A stretch of DNA of 64,000 bases. Source: Curtobacterium sp. GC_Cur_3 (lineage in GTDB: Bacteria; Actinomycetota; Actinomycetes; Actinomycetales; Microbacteriaceae). The position numbers and the translations under genes are program-made. The notes below the pieces were generated by a model. It worked only from the letters and a program-made list of their open reading frames with translations, was not told the DNA's origin and made no database searches. This document shows, piece after piece, positions 45,958 through 54,479 of the stretch (the first letter of the stretch is position 1; each line of letters starts with the position of its first letter). The stretch lies in contig NZ_JALNUI010000002.1 in assembly GCF_026544205.1 (NCBI RefSeq), positions 1 through 64,000 on the forward strand, read 5' to 3'.

Positions 45958-47139
45958 GTGACGCCGCCACGTATGGCGGTACTTCTGCAGGGGCAGAAAA
46001 CGCAGATCGACCCGTTGGTCTTCGTCGCACTCATCGAGAACTCGGTCGTTGCCGAGCGAAAGCCGTACCGAGACGCCCTGGACCATGGCCAGATCCGCTT
46101 CGCGGATCTGGTGGACCTCGCAAGAGCTGCGCAGGTGCCCTGGACTCTCTTCTTCGCGACGCACGACGTCGTCGACGCGCAGGTAGCGGTGAAGACCTCC
46201 AAGCTGCTTCAGGGTGTCAGCAAGGAGACGTTCTCGGTGAACTCGAGAGCAACCGTGAGGTTGCGTGACGTCGAACTCATTGTCAAAGACTTGTTGCGCA
46301 AGCAAATGCTCGTCCGTAAGCACGACGAGACGCTCACTGACAACGAGATCGTCGGCTCCCTCCGCAAGCCAGGCAGCAGTGTTGCGGAGGACGCGATTGC
46401 ACTCCTGCGGGCGCTGGAGCTCGAACCAGGGGCGCTCCGCCGTGCGTCTACCAAGAGGCGCGCCCTCGAGATGCTGATTGCACACCTTGAGTCGAAGCAA
46501 GTGCTCGTTGCGCGGAGCGTCCAAGGCTTCATGCCGCAGCTCATCAAAGTGAAGTTCAGTGGACTGACGGTGCGAGATCGGAAGGTGCCCTACATCTTCC
46601 TGGCAGGAGGCGACCACGGGGATTCGCAGGAGCCGGAGGGACGTCAGCTCTTCACGCTGACACTCCTGACGGTTCTTGTCGCGCGAGGTATCTTCGCGCC
46701 GGTGACCTACGACGGTCGAAGTGCTGCGGTCGATGCTGGCCGTGAGTACGAGATCACGGCCGAGGTACTCATGCCGGCGGAGGAAGTCCTTCGCCACCCG
46801 CTGGCCTCACTCGACGACTTGCGAGCGGCGGCCGACTACTTCAAGGTGACTCCGAGCGCGATGGTCGTGCGCGCTGAACACCTTTGCCTGATTACTGCCG
46901 CCGTGACACGGTCGCACCTCAGGGAGCTCGAGAGAGAGTTCGCCGCTCGTCCGCGCTCGCAGGCGCGGACGCCGAAACCAGTGAACGGCGTTCGCAAGTA
47001 CAACGGCAGGGAGCTGTCTAATCGGATGCTTGAAGCTCTCGATGCCGGTCGAATCTCCCCACGGGAGTTCTGTCGCTCCGTGTGTGGCAACCGAATCAGT
47101 CCTCGCGAGATCGGCGAGTTCCGCGAGGCGTTGGGATGA
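45958..47139 (+). CDS. ImmA/IrrE-like (M78) protein lacking the HExxH motif
   Basis: A 393-aa protein. The C-terminal half resembles the ImmA/IrrE/M78 peptidase family (YIFLAGGDHGDSQEPEGRQLFTL, then an MPAEEVLRHPLASLDDLRAAADYFKV segment that matches the family's post-active-site region), but where HExxH is expected the sequence reads LTLLTVLVARG, so zinc protease activity is unlikely. The N-terminal half (about 1–200) is helical and unassigned. GTG start with GAGGGG about 9 nt upstream. It overlaps the PIN gene by ATGA, the layout of an antitoxin followed by its toxin. Confidence 0.65.
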   Translation: MTPPRMAVLLQGQKTQIDPLVFVALIENSVVAERKPYRDALDHGQIRFADLVDLARAAQVPWTLFFATHDVVDAQVAVKTSKLLQGVSKETFSVNSRATVRLRDVELIVKDLLRKQMLVRKHDETLTDNEIVGSLRKPGSSVAEDAIALLRALELEPGALRRASTKRRALEMLIAHLESKQVLVARSVQGFMPQLIKVKFSGLTVRDRKVPYIFLAGGDHGDSQEPEGRQLFTLTLLTVLVARGIFAPVTYDGRSAAVDAGREYEITAEVLMPAEEVLRHPLASLDDLRAAADYFKVTPSAMVVRAEHLCLITAAVTRSHLRELEREFAARPRSQARTPKPVNGVRKYNGRELSNRMLEALDAGRISPREFCRSVCGNRISPREIGEFREALG

Positions 47140-47567
47140 TCGGACGACGCTACCTCCTCGACAACACTGTGCTGACACAGCTGACCATCGAGCAGCGTGG
47201 TTCGCGATTCGTATCGGAGCGTTGTCGAGTGCCCGGAGAGGTGCTCCATGAAGCACGCTTCCTACCCGACATCGAGTTGCTTCGCACGTTCGAGTACCCG
47301 ACATCGGCGCGTGTGTTGGCGCGCTTGGTTGAGGTGATGAGCCGGGTGCGCGTCGGCGACTTCGGTCTCCTGGACCTCTACAACAACCGGGGTAGCGCTG
47401 ACCCGCTACTCGTCGCTTGCGCGCTCGACGCGCGCGAGGAAGCAGAGGAAGGGCTCTTCGGATACGAGTGGATGGTGGTGACGAACGACCGTGCGGTTCG
47501 AACGATGTGCGATGAGTTCGACGTCGGCACCCTCTCGAGCGACGAGCTCCTGCAGCGTCTCGACTGA
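47136..47567 (+). CDS. PIN-domain-like protein, probable toxin
   Basis: A 143-aa protein with PIN-nuclease landmarks: YLLDNTVL (first acidic residue D9 region), PGEVLHEA, SADPLLVACALDA and VVTNDRAVR. In toxin–antitoxin systems PIN proteins cleave RNA. The ATG overlaps the stop of the ImmA-like gene (ATGA, 47136–47139), showing coupling. The match is by pattern, and the usual four acidic residues cannot all be placed with certainty. Confidence 0.65.
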   Translation: MIGRRYLLDNTVLTQLTIEQRGSRFVSERCRVPGEVLHEARFLPDIELLRTFEYPTSARVLARLVEVMSRVRVGDFGLLDLYNNRGSADPLLVACALDAREEAEEGLFGYEWMVVTNDRAVRTMCDEFDVGTLSSDELLQRLD

Positions 47568-47607
47568 GGCGAACCAGAAGAAGCTTGAGCCCGCTCCAAT
47601 CTTCTGA

Positions 47608-47636
47608 TTGGAATCACCAACGAGACCCTCTATGAT
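47608..47636 (+). promoter_or_regulatory. Promoter of the recombinase-like/DDE operon with overlapping inverted repeat
   Basis: TTGGAA (47608–47613), a 17-bp spacer and TATGAT (47631–47636) form a good vegetative promoter. The hairpin TCCAATC/GATTGGA (47595–47601 and 47606–47612) overlaps the -35 box, as an operator would. Confidence 0.65.
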
Positions 47637-47717
47637 AGTTACGTGTCGTTGAACAAGCCGTGAGACGCGAGTTTTGGCCCTTCGCGGCTGGCATCGGCTC
47701 AGCGGCATACGGATCAC

Positions 47718-48722
47718 GTGAACCAAGATCCAAGATCCCACCCCTCAGTCCGCTCTTCCCTTCCGACGCGTGCGGTAGCACACTCTGGTGCTAGTAATCA
47801 GCAACGACACGCCGTGGACGTTCGGGAAGCCATCATGGGCTACACGCCTCAACTGCCTCTCCAGAAGTGGAGACTCGTGCAGGACTTCGTCGTCGACTGC
47901 GCCCTTCGTGTCGACTACGCGAAGGCGAAGGATGTCCGCGAGGTCATGCTTCCCCTCACGCGCTTGGCCCTCTGGGCTACTGGAGGCGAGGGCCTGTCGC
48001 TCAAACCGTCTGTGCTGCTGGACGCAGCGACCGTCCGTCGTTTCGCCGCGACGCAGGAGAAGGCGCTCCAGCGCAGGGAGTACGAGCGGCGGCTTCTGCT
48101 CGTCGGCGAAGCGCTCGGCGCGGACAGGTCTCCGAGGGTGATGGGTTGTCCTGGGGTCACGCCCGTCACACCGCTCACAAGCCGCGAGCTCGCGGAGATG
48201 TCGTCATGGGTCGGTGCCATGGAGGACGAGGCGCAGAAGCGTCTGGGGTTGGCGCTCATGGGTCTGTGTGGCGGCGCTGGCTTGCGACGTGCGGAAGCCC
48301 ACGATGTCGCCGTCAGTGACATCGAAGCCATCGGGACGGGTTACGTGATTCACATCCGCCGTGGCGCCGCGCGTTCCGTCGCAGTTCTCCGGTCCTTCGA
48401 ACGGTACGTCGCGCGGGTGCTGAAGGACGCGAAGCCTGATGAGTTTTTCGTTAAGGCGGGACGCACCACGGAGCGGTCTCGGAAGGACCTCAAGCTCCGC
48501 CACAATCGAGACACGACCGGTCGGATGCCAAACCCTGAGCGGCTCCGAGCGAGCTGGATTGCCACGATGTGCCCCGTTCTGACGGCCGGGGAGCTCGTGT
48601 ACGCGTCGGGCCTGAAGCACTTCTCGTCGCTTGCCCAGTACGAACCGTTCTTCACTGTGCCGGACCCGGTTGAGATGCGCGAGGTCCTCCGCGACCCGGC
48701 GGCGCTCGGAGGTGCGAAGTGA
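47718..48722 (+). CDS. Tyrosine-recombinase-like protein
   Basis: A 334-aa protein with tyrosine-recombinase features: a SAM-like N-terminal helical part and a C-terminal catalytic-type fold with CGGAGLRRAEAHDV (Arg I), a beta-hairpin HIRRGAARSVAVLR, ERLRASWIATM (HxxR box with Glu for His) and ASGLKHFSSLAQYEPFF (His and candidate Tyr, closer together than usual). Activity is uncertain. The start may be the GTG at 47718 or the ATG at 47835 (MGYTPQ), where similarity to the paralogue at 51 kb begins. Its stop overlaps the DDE gene's GTG (48719–48722). Confidence 0.65.
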   Translation: MNQDPRSHPSVRSSLPTRAVAHSGASNQQRHAVDVREAIMGYTPQLPLQKWRLVQDFVVDCALRVDYAKAKDVREVMLPLTRLALWATGGEGLSLKPSVLLDAATVRRFAATQEKALQRREYERRLLLVGEALGADRSPRVMGCPGVTPVTPLTSRELAEMSSWVGAMEDEAQKRLGLALMGLCGGAGLRRAEAHDVAVSDIEAIGTGYVIHIRRGAARSVAVLRSFERYVARVLKDAKPDEFFVKAGRTTERSRKDLKLRHNRDTTGRMPNPERLRASWIATMCPVLTAGELVYASGLKHFSSLAQYEPFFTVPDPVEMREVLRDPAALGGAK

Positions 48723-50737
48723 GGAACGACGACGACATCCTCGACGGCGGCTTCGATGAAGGTGCGCGAGCCATCATGGACTCGATGCGAGCCATCGGCC
48801 TCATCGACGAACAGCAGGTCGAAGCCGCGGGACGGCAGACCACACCACTCAAGCGGCGCGACATCCGCCGGTGCTCAAAGCGCATCACCGCGGCGCGCGT
48901 CGAATCGATGGTTGCCGGTTGGCGTGCAGAGGACAACCACGGCAAGCACGCTGGAGGCAGGCCGCCGGTGCTCAGCTTCAATGCCTTGTGCACTGTGGTG
49001 CTGCTCCTGGCCGAGGAGAACTCTCCGCTGCTCATCTCCGACATCGCCAGCGCCCTGCACGTTCGAGTTACGAAAAAGGCTCGTGAAGAACTCGGTATCG
49101 CGAACGTGAAGAAGACCGGAAATCCCAAGAAGGACTACTGGAACTGGTACATGCGGGTCAAGCGGACCTTGGATGTAATCATCGAGTTGATGGACGCGTG
49201 GCCGGTCGATAACCGGCGTGAGGGGATGCTGCTCCCTGAGCGCGAGCGTCAGCTGCAGAAGCGCGACCCACTGGTGCAGGCGGTAAAGGCGCCGCGGTCG
49301 TCGCTCTTCATCGACGCGCTTCTCGACATGAGCATGCGCGCCGTTCCTCAGCAGTACCAGGACGCTTGGGAAGGTGGTGTTTCCGTCGACCAGACATCCA
49401 TCGCGACCTACAGCCAGCTGATGCCGTGGAAGCGAGACCACGAGCTCCCGGGCAGCCCCGAGGTCCCGGACGAGGTCTACGTCGAGGTCGACGGTCGCAT
49501 GAAGTGGGCACCGGCCGACCGTCCCGTCGTCGAGCCAGACGCGACTCCCTACCCGCTCGACAAGAGCCGACAGAACAAGGACTTTGACGGTCCCGCGTCC
49601 GACTACGAGCAATCGTTCGCTGCGAGCCTGTTCCTCAGCGTCACCGACCCGAAGAAGCCCGACGCGCACCCGCAGCTCATCGTTGCCGCGAGCCTGCACC
49701 AGTGGGGCCGCAGCGTGGCAGAGCGGACCGTGGCTGGGATTGATTCGCTCCTCGAACGAGGCTGGACTGTGAAGCGGCTCACGGCTGACCGCGGTTACAG
49801 CGCGAACATCTCTGTCAACGGTTTCCGTCGGCCGATGGCCGAACGTGGCATAGGGCTCGTCATCGACTACAAGGGCGGCAGGACCGGTCAGCTCGGTGTG
49901 CAGAAGCAGACCGTGCACGGTCTGCTCGAGATTGAGGGTGGGCTGTACTGCCCTGCGACCCCGGTGGACCTGCGCACCGCGACTGATGACGCTCGTGAGC
50001 GCCGCATCGCTCCGCGCGAGTACTTCAAGAAGGTCGAGGCCCGCGAGTCGTATCTCGCCCGCCCGCGGTCGGGCGGTCCGGATGGGAACGGAGCCATTCG
50101 CCTTCGCTGCCCTGCCCGTGGCAAGAGCCCGACGGTTACCTGCCCGCTCGTCGAGATGCACGCCCAAGCGAGCAAAAGTCCGGACATTCATCGGCCGCCG
50201 ATTGACGAGGACCTCGTACCGGGGCATCCAGATCTCATCTGCTGCCAGGACTCGGTGAAGGTCGAGTGGGATGACGCGCTCACGACTCGACAGGAACTGC
50301 ACTACGCCAGCGACGAGTGGCTCAGCGTGTTCGGCCACGACCGGCAGTCGATGGAAGGTTTCAATGCATACCTGAAGAACAACCGTAATCTCGGTGATGC
50401 GTCGAAGCGCCGGATGCGCGGCCTGGCAGCACAAGCCTTCCTCCTCGCTTTCATCCTCACGGCCGCCAACTTCACGCGAATCAACAAGTTCCTGCACGAC
50501 CGTGCGGCGGGAGTCGTCACACCCGTGCACCGCGAACGACTCCGGGACCGAGAGGGCCGCAGCGATTACAAGCGATTCCCAACCAAGCCCCCGCGCCGCA
50601 AGGGCATGCGCACAGTCGACAAGCGCAACGCAGCCAAGGAAGCGGCGAAGGCTGCTTCAGCTCTGCCGGCGGGTATCACCAACGGCCAGCCCACAGCCCT
50701 CGGCCGACGTCGCGGACGTCGCCCCGCGGGCGAGTAG
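48719..50737 (+). CDS. DDE-transposase-like protein coupled to the recombinase-like gene
   Basis: A 672-aa protein with an N-terminal DNA-binding-type region (GRPPVLSFNALCTVVLLLAEE near 80) and an RNase-H-like core. Candidate catalytic residues are D224 (SVDQTSIATY), D357 (LTADRGYSAN) and E546 (SMEGFNAYLKN), with a long insertion before the Glu as in IS4-like transposases. The C-terminus is basic. The IS family is not recognised, no terminal repeats were found flanking it alone, and it is translationally coupled to a tyrosine-recombinase-like gene, which is unusual. Function as a transposase is inferred from fold motifs. Confidence 0.6.
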   Translation: MRNDDDILDGGFDEGARAIMDSMRAIGLIDEQQVEAAGRQTTPLKRRDIRRCSKRITAARVESMVAGWRAEDNHGKHAGGRPPVLSFNALCTVVLLLAEENSPLLISDIASALHVRVTKKAREELGIANVKKTGNPKKDYWNWYMRVKRTLDVIIELMDAWPVDNRREGMLLPERERQLQKRDPLVQAVKAPRSSLFIDALLDMSMRAVPQQYQDAWEGGVSVDQTSIATYSQLMPWKRDHELPGSPEVPDEVYVEVDGRMKWAPADRPVVEPDATPYPLDKSRQNKDFDGPASDYEQSFAASLFLSVTDPKKPDAHPQLIVAASLHQWGRSVAERTVAGIDSLLERGWTVKRLTADRGYSANISVNGFRRPMAERGIGLVIDYKGGRTGQLGVQKQTVHGLLEIEGGLYCPATPVDLRTATDDARERRIAPREYFKKVEARESYLARPRSGGPDGNGAIRLRCPARGKSPTVTCPLVEMHAQASKSPDIHRPPIDEDLVPGHPDLICCQDSVKVEWDDALTTRQELHYASDEWLSVFGHDRQSMEGFNAYLKNNRNLGDASKRRMRGLAAQAFLLAFILTAANFTRINKFLHDRAAGVVTPVHRERLRDREGRSDYKRFPTKPPRRKGMRTVDKRNAAKEAAKAASALPAGITNGQPTALGRRRGRRPAGE

Positions 50738-50776
50738 ACGCGCGAGTGCGGGCCGGCGCATAAGTGTCGGCCCTCG

Positions 50777-51696
50777 CTACGCATCACGGAGGAAACGTCG
50801 GTCGCTGTCCCAATCACGTTCCGTTACGAAGGGCAGGAGCCGGTCAAACGCCTCCGCGGATTGAACGCCAGCAGCAGCTATGAGAACTGGTAGCGGTGTC
50901 CCCGAAGTGAGGTGGCGCACGATCCATGTCGCTCGCATCCGACGCGCCTGTAAGTGGACGCGCCCGGGTTGCGGGACACGAAGTCCGTTATGAGATTCGC
51001 GTTCCCACCCTCCTGGCCTGCCCGGAACAGCCAGCCTTCACCCTCCATGAAGTCGCAGCGACGACGGAGCGCGTCCTCCCACTCGCGGATCAACACAACT
51101 CGACGTGGGTTCGCGCCCCCTACTCGAAGGACGATCGCGTCAGTGCTCAGGCTGACATCCTCGGTTTTGACGTCGCAGATTTCGCGGCCCGTGAGACCAG
51201 CCCCGAGGCCAAGCGCCAGCAACGCCGCCGCGGAACTACGGCGCTCTGGAGAGCGCTGTACGGACGCCCACGACAGGAGCGAGGCGACCTCCTGCTCGTT
51301 GTAGGGAGCGGACGGACCCGAGCGCGTGATCGTTGGCTTGGCGTCGGGGGCTCGGTCCGGTCCCAGGAGAGCCGTCGCCATGCTCCTAAGCTTGGACCGC
51401 ATGGTTGCGCGACCGGCGTTCGTGTACGCCTCGAGACCCTGACGGCTGAACTGGTCCACCGTTGCGGGATGGAAGAGCATCTTCACCTTCAACGGGTAGC
51501 CGGCCGTTTCGACAGCCCATCGCGTGAGCTTCGCCGTGACCGGGTAGAGCTGCTTCTCCGTGTACGCGGTCTTCGGCGCCGCTACGCGGACCGTCTCCCT
51601 GACGAAGCCACCGATGCGGGTCCACATCTCCGGCGGCATCTGCGGCGTGTAGTAGTAGTGCGCCGATTCACCTGCGCGCTCGTCTCCGGGAGCCAT
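50777..51696 (-). pseudogene. Frameshifted paralogue of the tyrosine-recombinase-like gene
   Basis: The frame starting at 51696 (TAGTAT box 7 nt upstream, leaderless) encodes YYYTPQMPPEMWTRIGGFV and other segments collinear with the gene at 47718, through GLGAGLTGREICDV. Around 50945 the frame ends in unrelated residues and stops at 50878, while the next frame resumes homology (ARRMRATWIVRHLTSG, then AAAGVQSAEAFDRLLPFV) and ends at a TAG at 50777–50779. One lost base explains this. The opposite orientation to the intact copy means the DDE gene lies between inverted recombinase-like genes. Confidence 0.7.
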
Positions 51697-51739
51697 AGTG
51701 CTTATACTAATCAGCATTACTGTTCGACGATCGGCTGAG

Positions 51740-52058
51740 CTGCGCATCGTTCGGATCGGGGGCTCCTCGGTTCACCTCGCCGGGCTCGGGGGCTTCATCA
51801 TTCCGCCCGGAGTACAGATTGAAGTCGCGGACTTCGGCCCCCGCGCTGATATCAATGCTCGTCGAGGTGATGAGATCGTCGGTGCCTCTGTCAACTTCCG
51901 CTCGGGTGCCCGGCAGGTGCAGACAAACTCGCACCGCGGGTCCATGCTGGTGCGCTTGACCATGGTCCTTGTGGACCTGCTCGTCGAAGCCAGGGCGGTG
52001 AACTGGGCGGGTCAGCCTCTCGGGAGGCTTCGCGACGTAGAGGAAGGGACCTTCGGCT
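51740..52058. other. Stretch without a confident gene
   Basis: Both strands are open here (a minus-strand frame ending at 51707 and a plus-strand frame through 52231), with modest codon bias on each. The minus-strand reading would follow the regulator at 52059 and is slightly favoured, but I cannot choose a start or a family. Confidence 0.4.
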
Positions 52059-52403
52059 CTATGCCACTGACCCCTTGGGGCGCGGCTCCGCCGTCGACGG
52101 TGATGCCGCTTTCGCGAGTTCGGCGCGCACATCGGCGGAGGAGTACAGGTCGGCGTTCAGTCCGAGTTCGAGCCGCGAAACCGTTGCGAGATCGGGCCAA
52201 GCGCGGCCATGGAGGATTTTCAGCAGGGTGACGTGGTGAATACCAACCTGGTCGGCGACGTCCCGCAGTGTTCGACCGGCCATCGCGTCATGAAGGTTCA
52301 GCACGAACTGGCGTGCCACCTCAGCCGACGGATCCGACGAGTGCCTATCTGGCCACGGCGCGGGAGCGAGCTCGGCAGGAGTCGCGCGCGCCGTTCTAGC
52401 CAT
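52059..52403 (-). CDS. Small helix-turn-helix (XRE-like) regulator
   Basis: A 114-aa protein. Residues 40–85 form an XRE-type helix-turn-helix (LHDAMAGRTLRDVADQVGIHHVTLLKILHG); the flanks are Ala/Pro-rich. TACCCT lies 6 nt before the ATG, a weak leaderless arrangement. Probably controls nearby island genes, in particular whatever is encoded at 51.7–52.0 kb. Target unknown. Confidence 0.75.
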   Translation of the reverse strand: MARTARATPAELAPAPWPDRHSSDPSAEVARQFVLNLHDAMAGRTLRDVADQVGIHHVTLLKILHGRAWPDLATVSRLELGLNADLYSSADVRAELAKAASPSTAEPRPKGSVA

Positions 52404-52493
52404 GACTCAAGGGTACGGCGGAAGCGCGGGTGCCGCCTCCGCCCGCGCCGTCTTCGCGTGCAACAGCCGCTATGTCGCGGCGCAGCCTAGTGA

Positions 52494-52514
52494 CCGGTGG
52501 CCGGTGGCCGGTGG
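52494..52514. repeat. Three tandem CCGGTGG repeats
   Basis: Three exact 7-bp copies (52494–52514) followed by a diverged CTGGTAG. They lie in the roughly 300-bp gap upstream of the HTH gene (52404–52710), where I see no other gene. Confidence 0.8.
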
Positions 52515-52710
52515 CTGGTAGAGGTACGTGCTCGGCACGATCACGGTGGCGTTTCATGCTAGTTCCCGCGGTTCGTCGACGAGCGTTAAACGGTGCTTGT
52601 CGATTGTGAACAGGGAAGCGAAAGTGTCTCGAACTGTCTGTTTTGCACCTTGTTTGTCTGTCGCGCGGCGTCCCTGCGACCGGGCGAGCGGTGCCAGTAG
52701 CCGGCGTAAG

Positions 52711-52971
52711 TTACATCAGCGGACGTGCGTAAAGGTTCACGGGGGCGGTCGGAAGCGGCACAACGAGCAGAGGACCGTACGGGTTGAGTAGCTCTTCGAC
52801 AGTGACCAGCTGTGGGAGATCGTTGACGAGCTTCGTCGTGGCGCACCCTTTGAGACAGCCCCCCTTCCCGTCAGCAGTCAACCGAACCTGCAGCAGTTCC
52901 CAACAATGACAGTGCGAGATGTCAGGCTGCTTGCATGCATTCCATCTGCTCAACTGACCCCGCGTCGCCAC
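52711..52971 (-). CDS. Possible small Cys-rich protein
   Basis: An 86-aa open frame with clustered Cys/His (CHCWELL, then GGCLKGCATT) and a plausible C-terminal half (LVNDLPQLVTVEELLNPYGP). Codon third positions are moderately GC-rich. The start is unclear (ATG at 52971 overlaps the divergent gene at 52935; a TTG lies further in). It could be a small zinc-binding protein or a chance frame. Confidence 0.35.
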   Translation of the reverse strand: MATRGQLSRWNACKQPDISHCHCWELLQVRLTADGKGGCLKGCATTKLVNDLPQLVTVEELLNPYGPLLVVPLPTAPVNLYARPLM

Positions 52972-53858
52972 CCGTTCAACTACAGGCCGGGCTGCACGTC
53001 GACGTTCCGACCGCAGCTGACATCCAAGCCATCAGCCAGGCGCTACTGCTACTTGTACGGGCCGCAGAGACGATCACCAATGAAACTGCGGATCGTCAGC
53101 CGCCTGCCGGTTCTGCAGCTGCCGAGCTCTGGCAGGGCGTAGAACCGCAATTCGCTATCGATGGCTTCCTACTCATGCAGTACGCGAACATGTCCGCTTT
53201 CGATCATGTGCGAGGGTTCGTGGCGTTGCTTCGAACCCCGACTGTGCGGTCCACTGCGCTGGCGACTGTGGCTCGCGGCGCCCTCGAGTCGCTCGCGCGC
53301 ACTTGGCACCTACTGCAGCGACCGGACTCGGATCAGTTCCTCCACACTGTGCTGTCTTTTCTGCGTTCCGATCTGCGATACTCGGAGTTGCTAGAGGAAC
53401 CGATCTGGAACCGTAACGGCGAACGTCTCGACGCCGCTGAGCAGCGACGGTTCTACTTGGCAGAGTTTACGAGACTCGGACTACCAGCACCGAGCAAGAT
53501 CGATCTCAGCGACTTGGTCGCCGGTCTTCTCAACGCAGCTACCGGCGCAGCCGACGGACGGCTTCGATACTCAGCGCTGTCATCGATCGCGCATGGCCAG
53601 CGGATCGGCATCAACACATTCGTTGCCACGAACGAGACTGGCCTGATCGTCGGTCTTCGGGCTCCGCGCAACGTTGTCGCCGACATGGTCGGACAACTTG
53701 TTGCTACCCTCCACGAGACGAACACGGACCTCTGTCGGTTCTTCGGCGATCAGCCACGTCACGTCGATCTGCTCCGCGCGTCATCCCAGCGAGCTGCGGC
53801 CGCTCTGGAACCGCTCAGCGAGGCGATCTGGCCGTCGGAAACGGAGCAACCGAGGTGA
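52935..53858 (+). CDS. Hypothetical helical protein
   Basis: A 307-aa mostly helical protein with no signal peptide. Notable segments are VRSTALATVARGALESLARTWHLL and YSALSSIAHGQRIGINTF, which recall uncharacterised phage-resistance or HEPN-like proteins, but no catalytic motif is evident. It stands between a possible Cys-rich gene and the papain-like gene. Function not assigned. Confidence 0.7.
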   Translation: MHSICSTDPASPPVQLQAGLHVDVPTAADIQAISQALLLLVRAAETITNETADRQPPAGSAAAELWQGVEPQFAIDGFLLMQYANMSAFDHVRGFVALLRTPTVRSTALATVARGALESLARTWHLLQRPDSDQFLHTVLSFLRSDLRYSELLEEPIWNRNGERLDAAEQRRFYLAEFTRLGLPAPSKIDLSDLVAGLLNAATGAADGRLRYSALSSIAHGQRIGINTFVATNETGLIVGLRAPRNVVADMVGQLVATLHETNTDLCRFFGDQPRHVDLLRASSQRAAAALEPLSEAIWPSETEQPR

Positions 53859-53874
53859 GGGCGGACGATCGCTG

Positions 53875-54318
53875 TCAGGGCCAATAGTTGCGAACGTGCT
53901 CGAGGAGTGCCAAATCGCAGTCACGCGCCCAGTAGTACGGAAGTTGCGAGAAGCGTACGGCCGCATCGGGTTCGCTGAAGCGGCGACGAGCAGGGGTCGG
54001 TCCCGCACCGATGTAGGGTTCGTCGATTCCGGCGAACTGGTGCGCGGTTGTGTCGATCGAGAAGAGGGGGCTGCCATCTTCCCCTCGCCATTCGAGCCAA
54101 ACATGGCCGCTAGTTCCGTCGGTCTGCGTGACAACCCACCAGTCACCCAAACCCTCGTCCTTGAGCACGGCGCCGATGGCGTAGGCCATCGAGTCGCAGG
54201 ACCCACTCGGAAAATTGCGCAGGAAGATGAGCTTTGGGTCCGTAAAACGACCTGGGATCGACGGTGCCACCTCGAGTACGCGTCGCGCAACGTCAGTCGC
54301 AGCGGCGAAGTCGATCAT
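53875..54318 (-). CDS. Papain/transglutaminase-like fold protein
   Basis: A 147-aa protein with a probable Cys-His-Asp triad: Cys in FPSGSCDSMAYAIGAVL (about residue 41), His in TSGHVWLEWRG (about 71) and Asp in LFSIDTTAHQF (about 89). This order and spacing match small transglutaminase-like or NlpC/papain-type domains, some of which are toxins in contact or TA systems. TAGACT lies 7 nt before the ATG (54331–54326), a leaderless start. Divergent from the HicB-like gene. Confidence 0.65.
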   Translation of the reverse strand: MIDFAAATDVARRVLEVAPSIPGRFTDPKLIFLRNFPSGSCDSMAYAIGAVLKDEGLGDWWVVTQTDGTSGHVWLEWRGEDGSPLFSIDTTAHQFAGIDEPYIGAGPTPARRRFSEPDAAVRFSQLPYYWARDCDLALLEHVRNYWP

Positions 54319-54479
54319 GCAGCTGAGTCTAGGACTGTGAGCGTCGGTGTGGAAAGCGGAGCGTCGAACCGGTTACGTCTTGGCAGCGGGTTCGCAGCGG
54401 CCCGATTTGGAGGGACCCCTCGCGGTGAACAGCGCCAAACGACTAGCATTCGTGGACCGCCCACCGCACGAAGGACCCC

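Noticed and set aside
47795..51716. TAATCAGCA repeats as attachment sites of the recombinase-like element
   Set aside because: Nine bases in two places about 4 kb apart is weak; flanks differ, so I only mention it as a lead.
50878..51747. Programmed frameshift rather than a mutation in the recombinase paralogue
   Set aside because: No slippery heptamer followed by a clear stem was seen at the frame switch, so a simple base loss is more likely.
52528..52791. 87-codon plus-strand frame in the gap before 52935
   Set aside because: Ser/Arg/Cys-rich with no ribosome site; the opposite strand reads slightly better.
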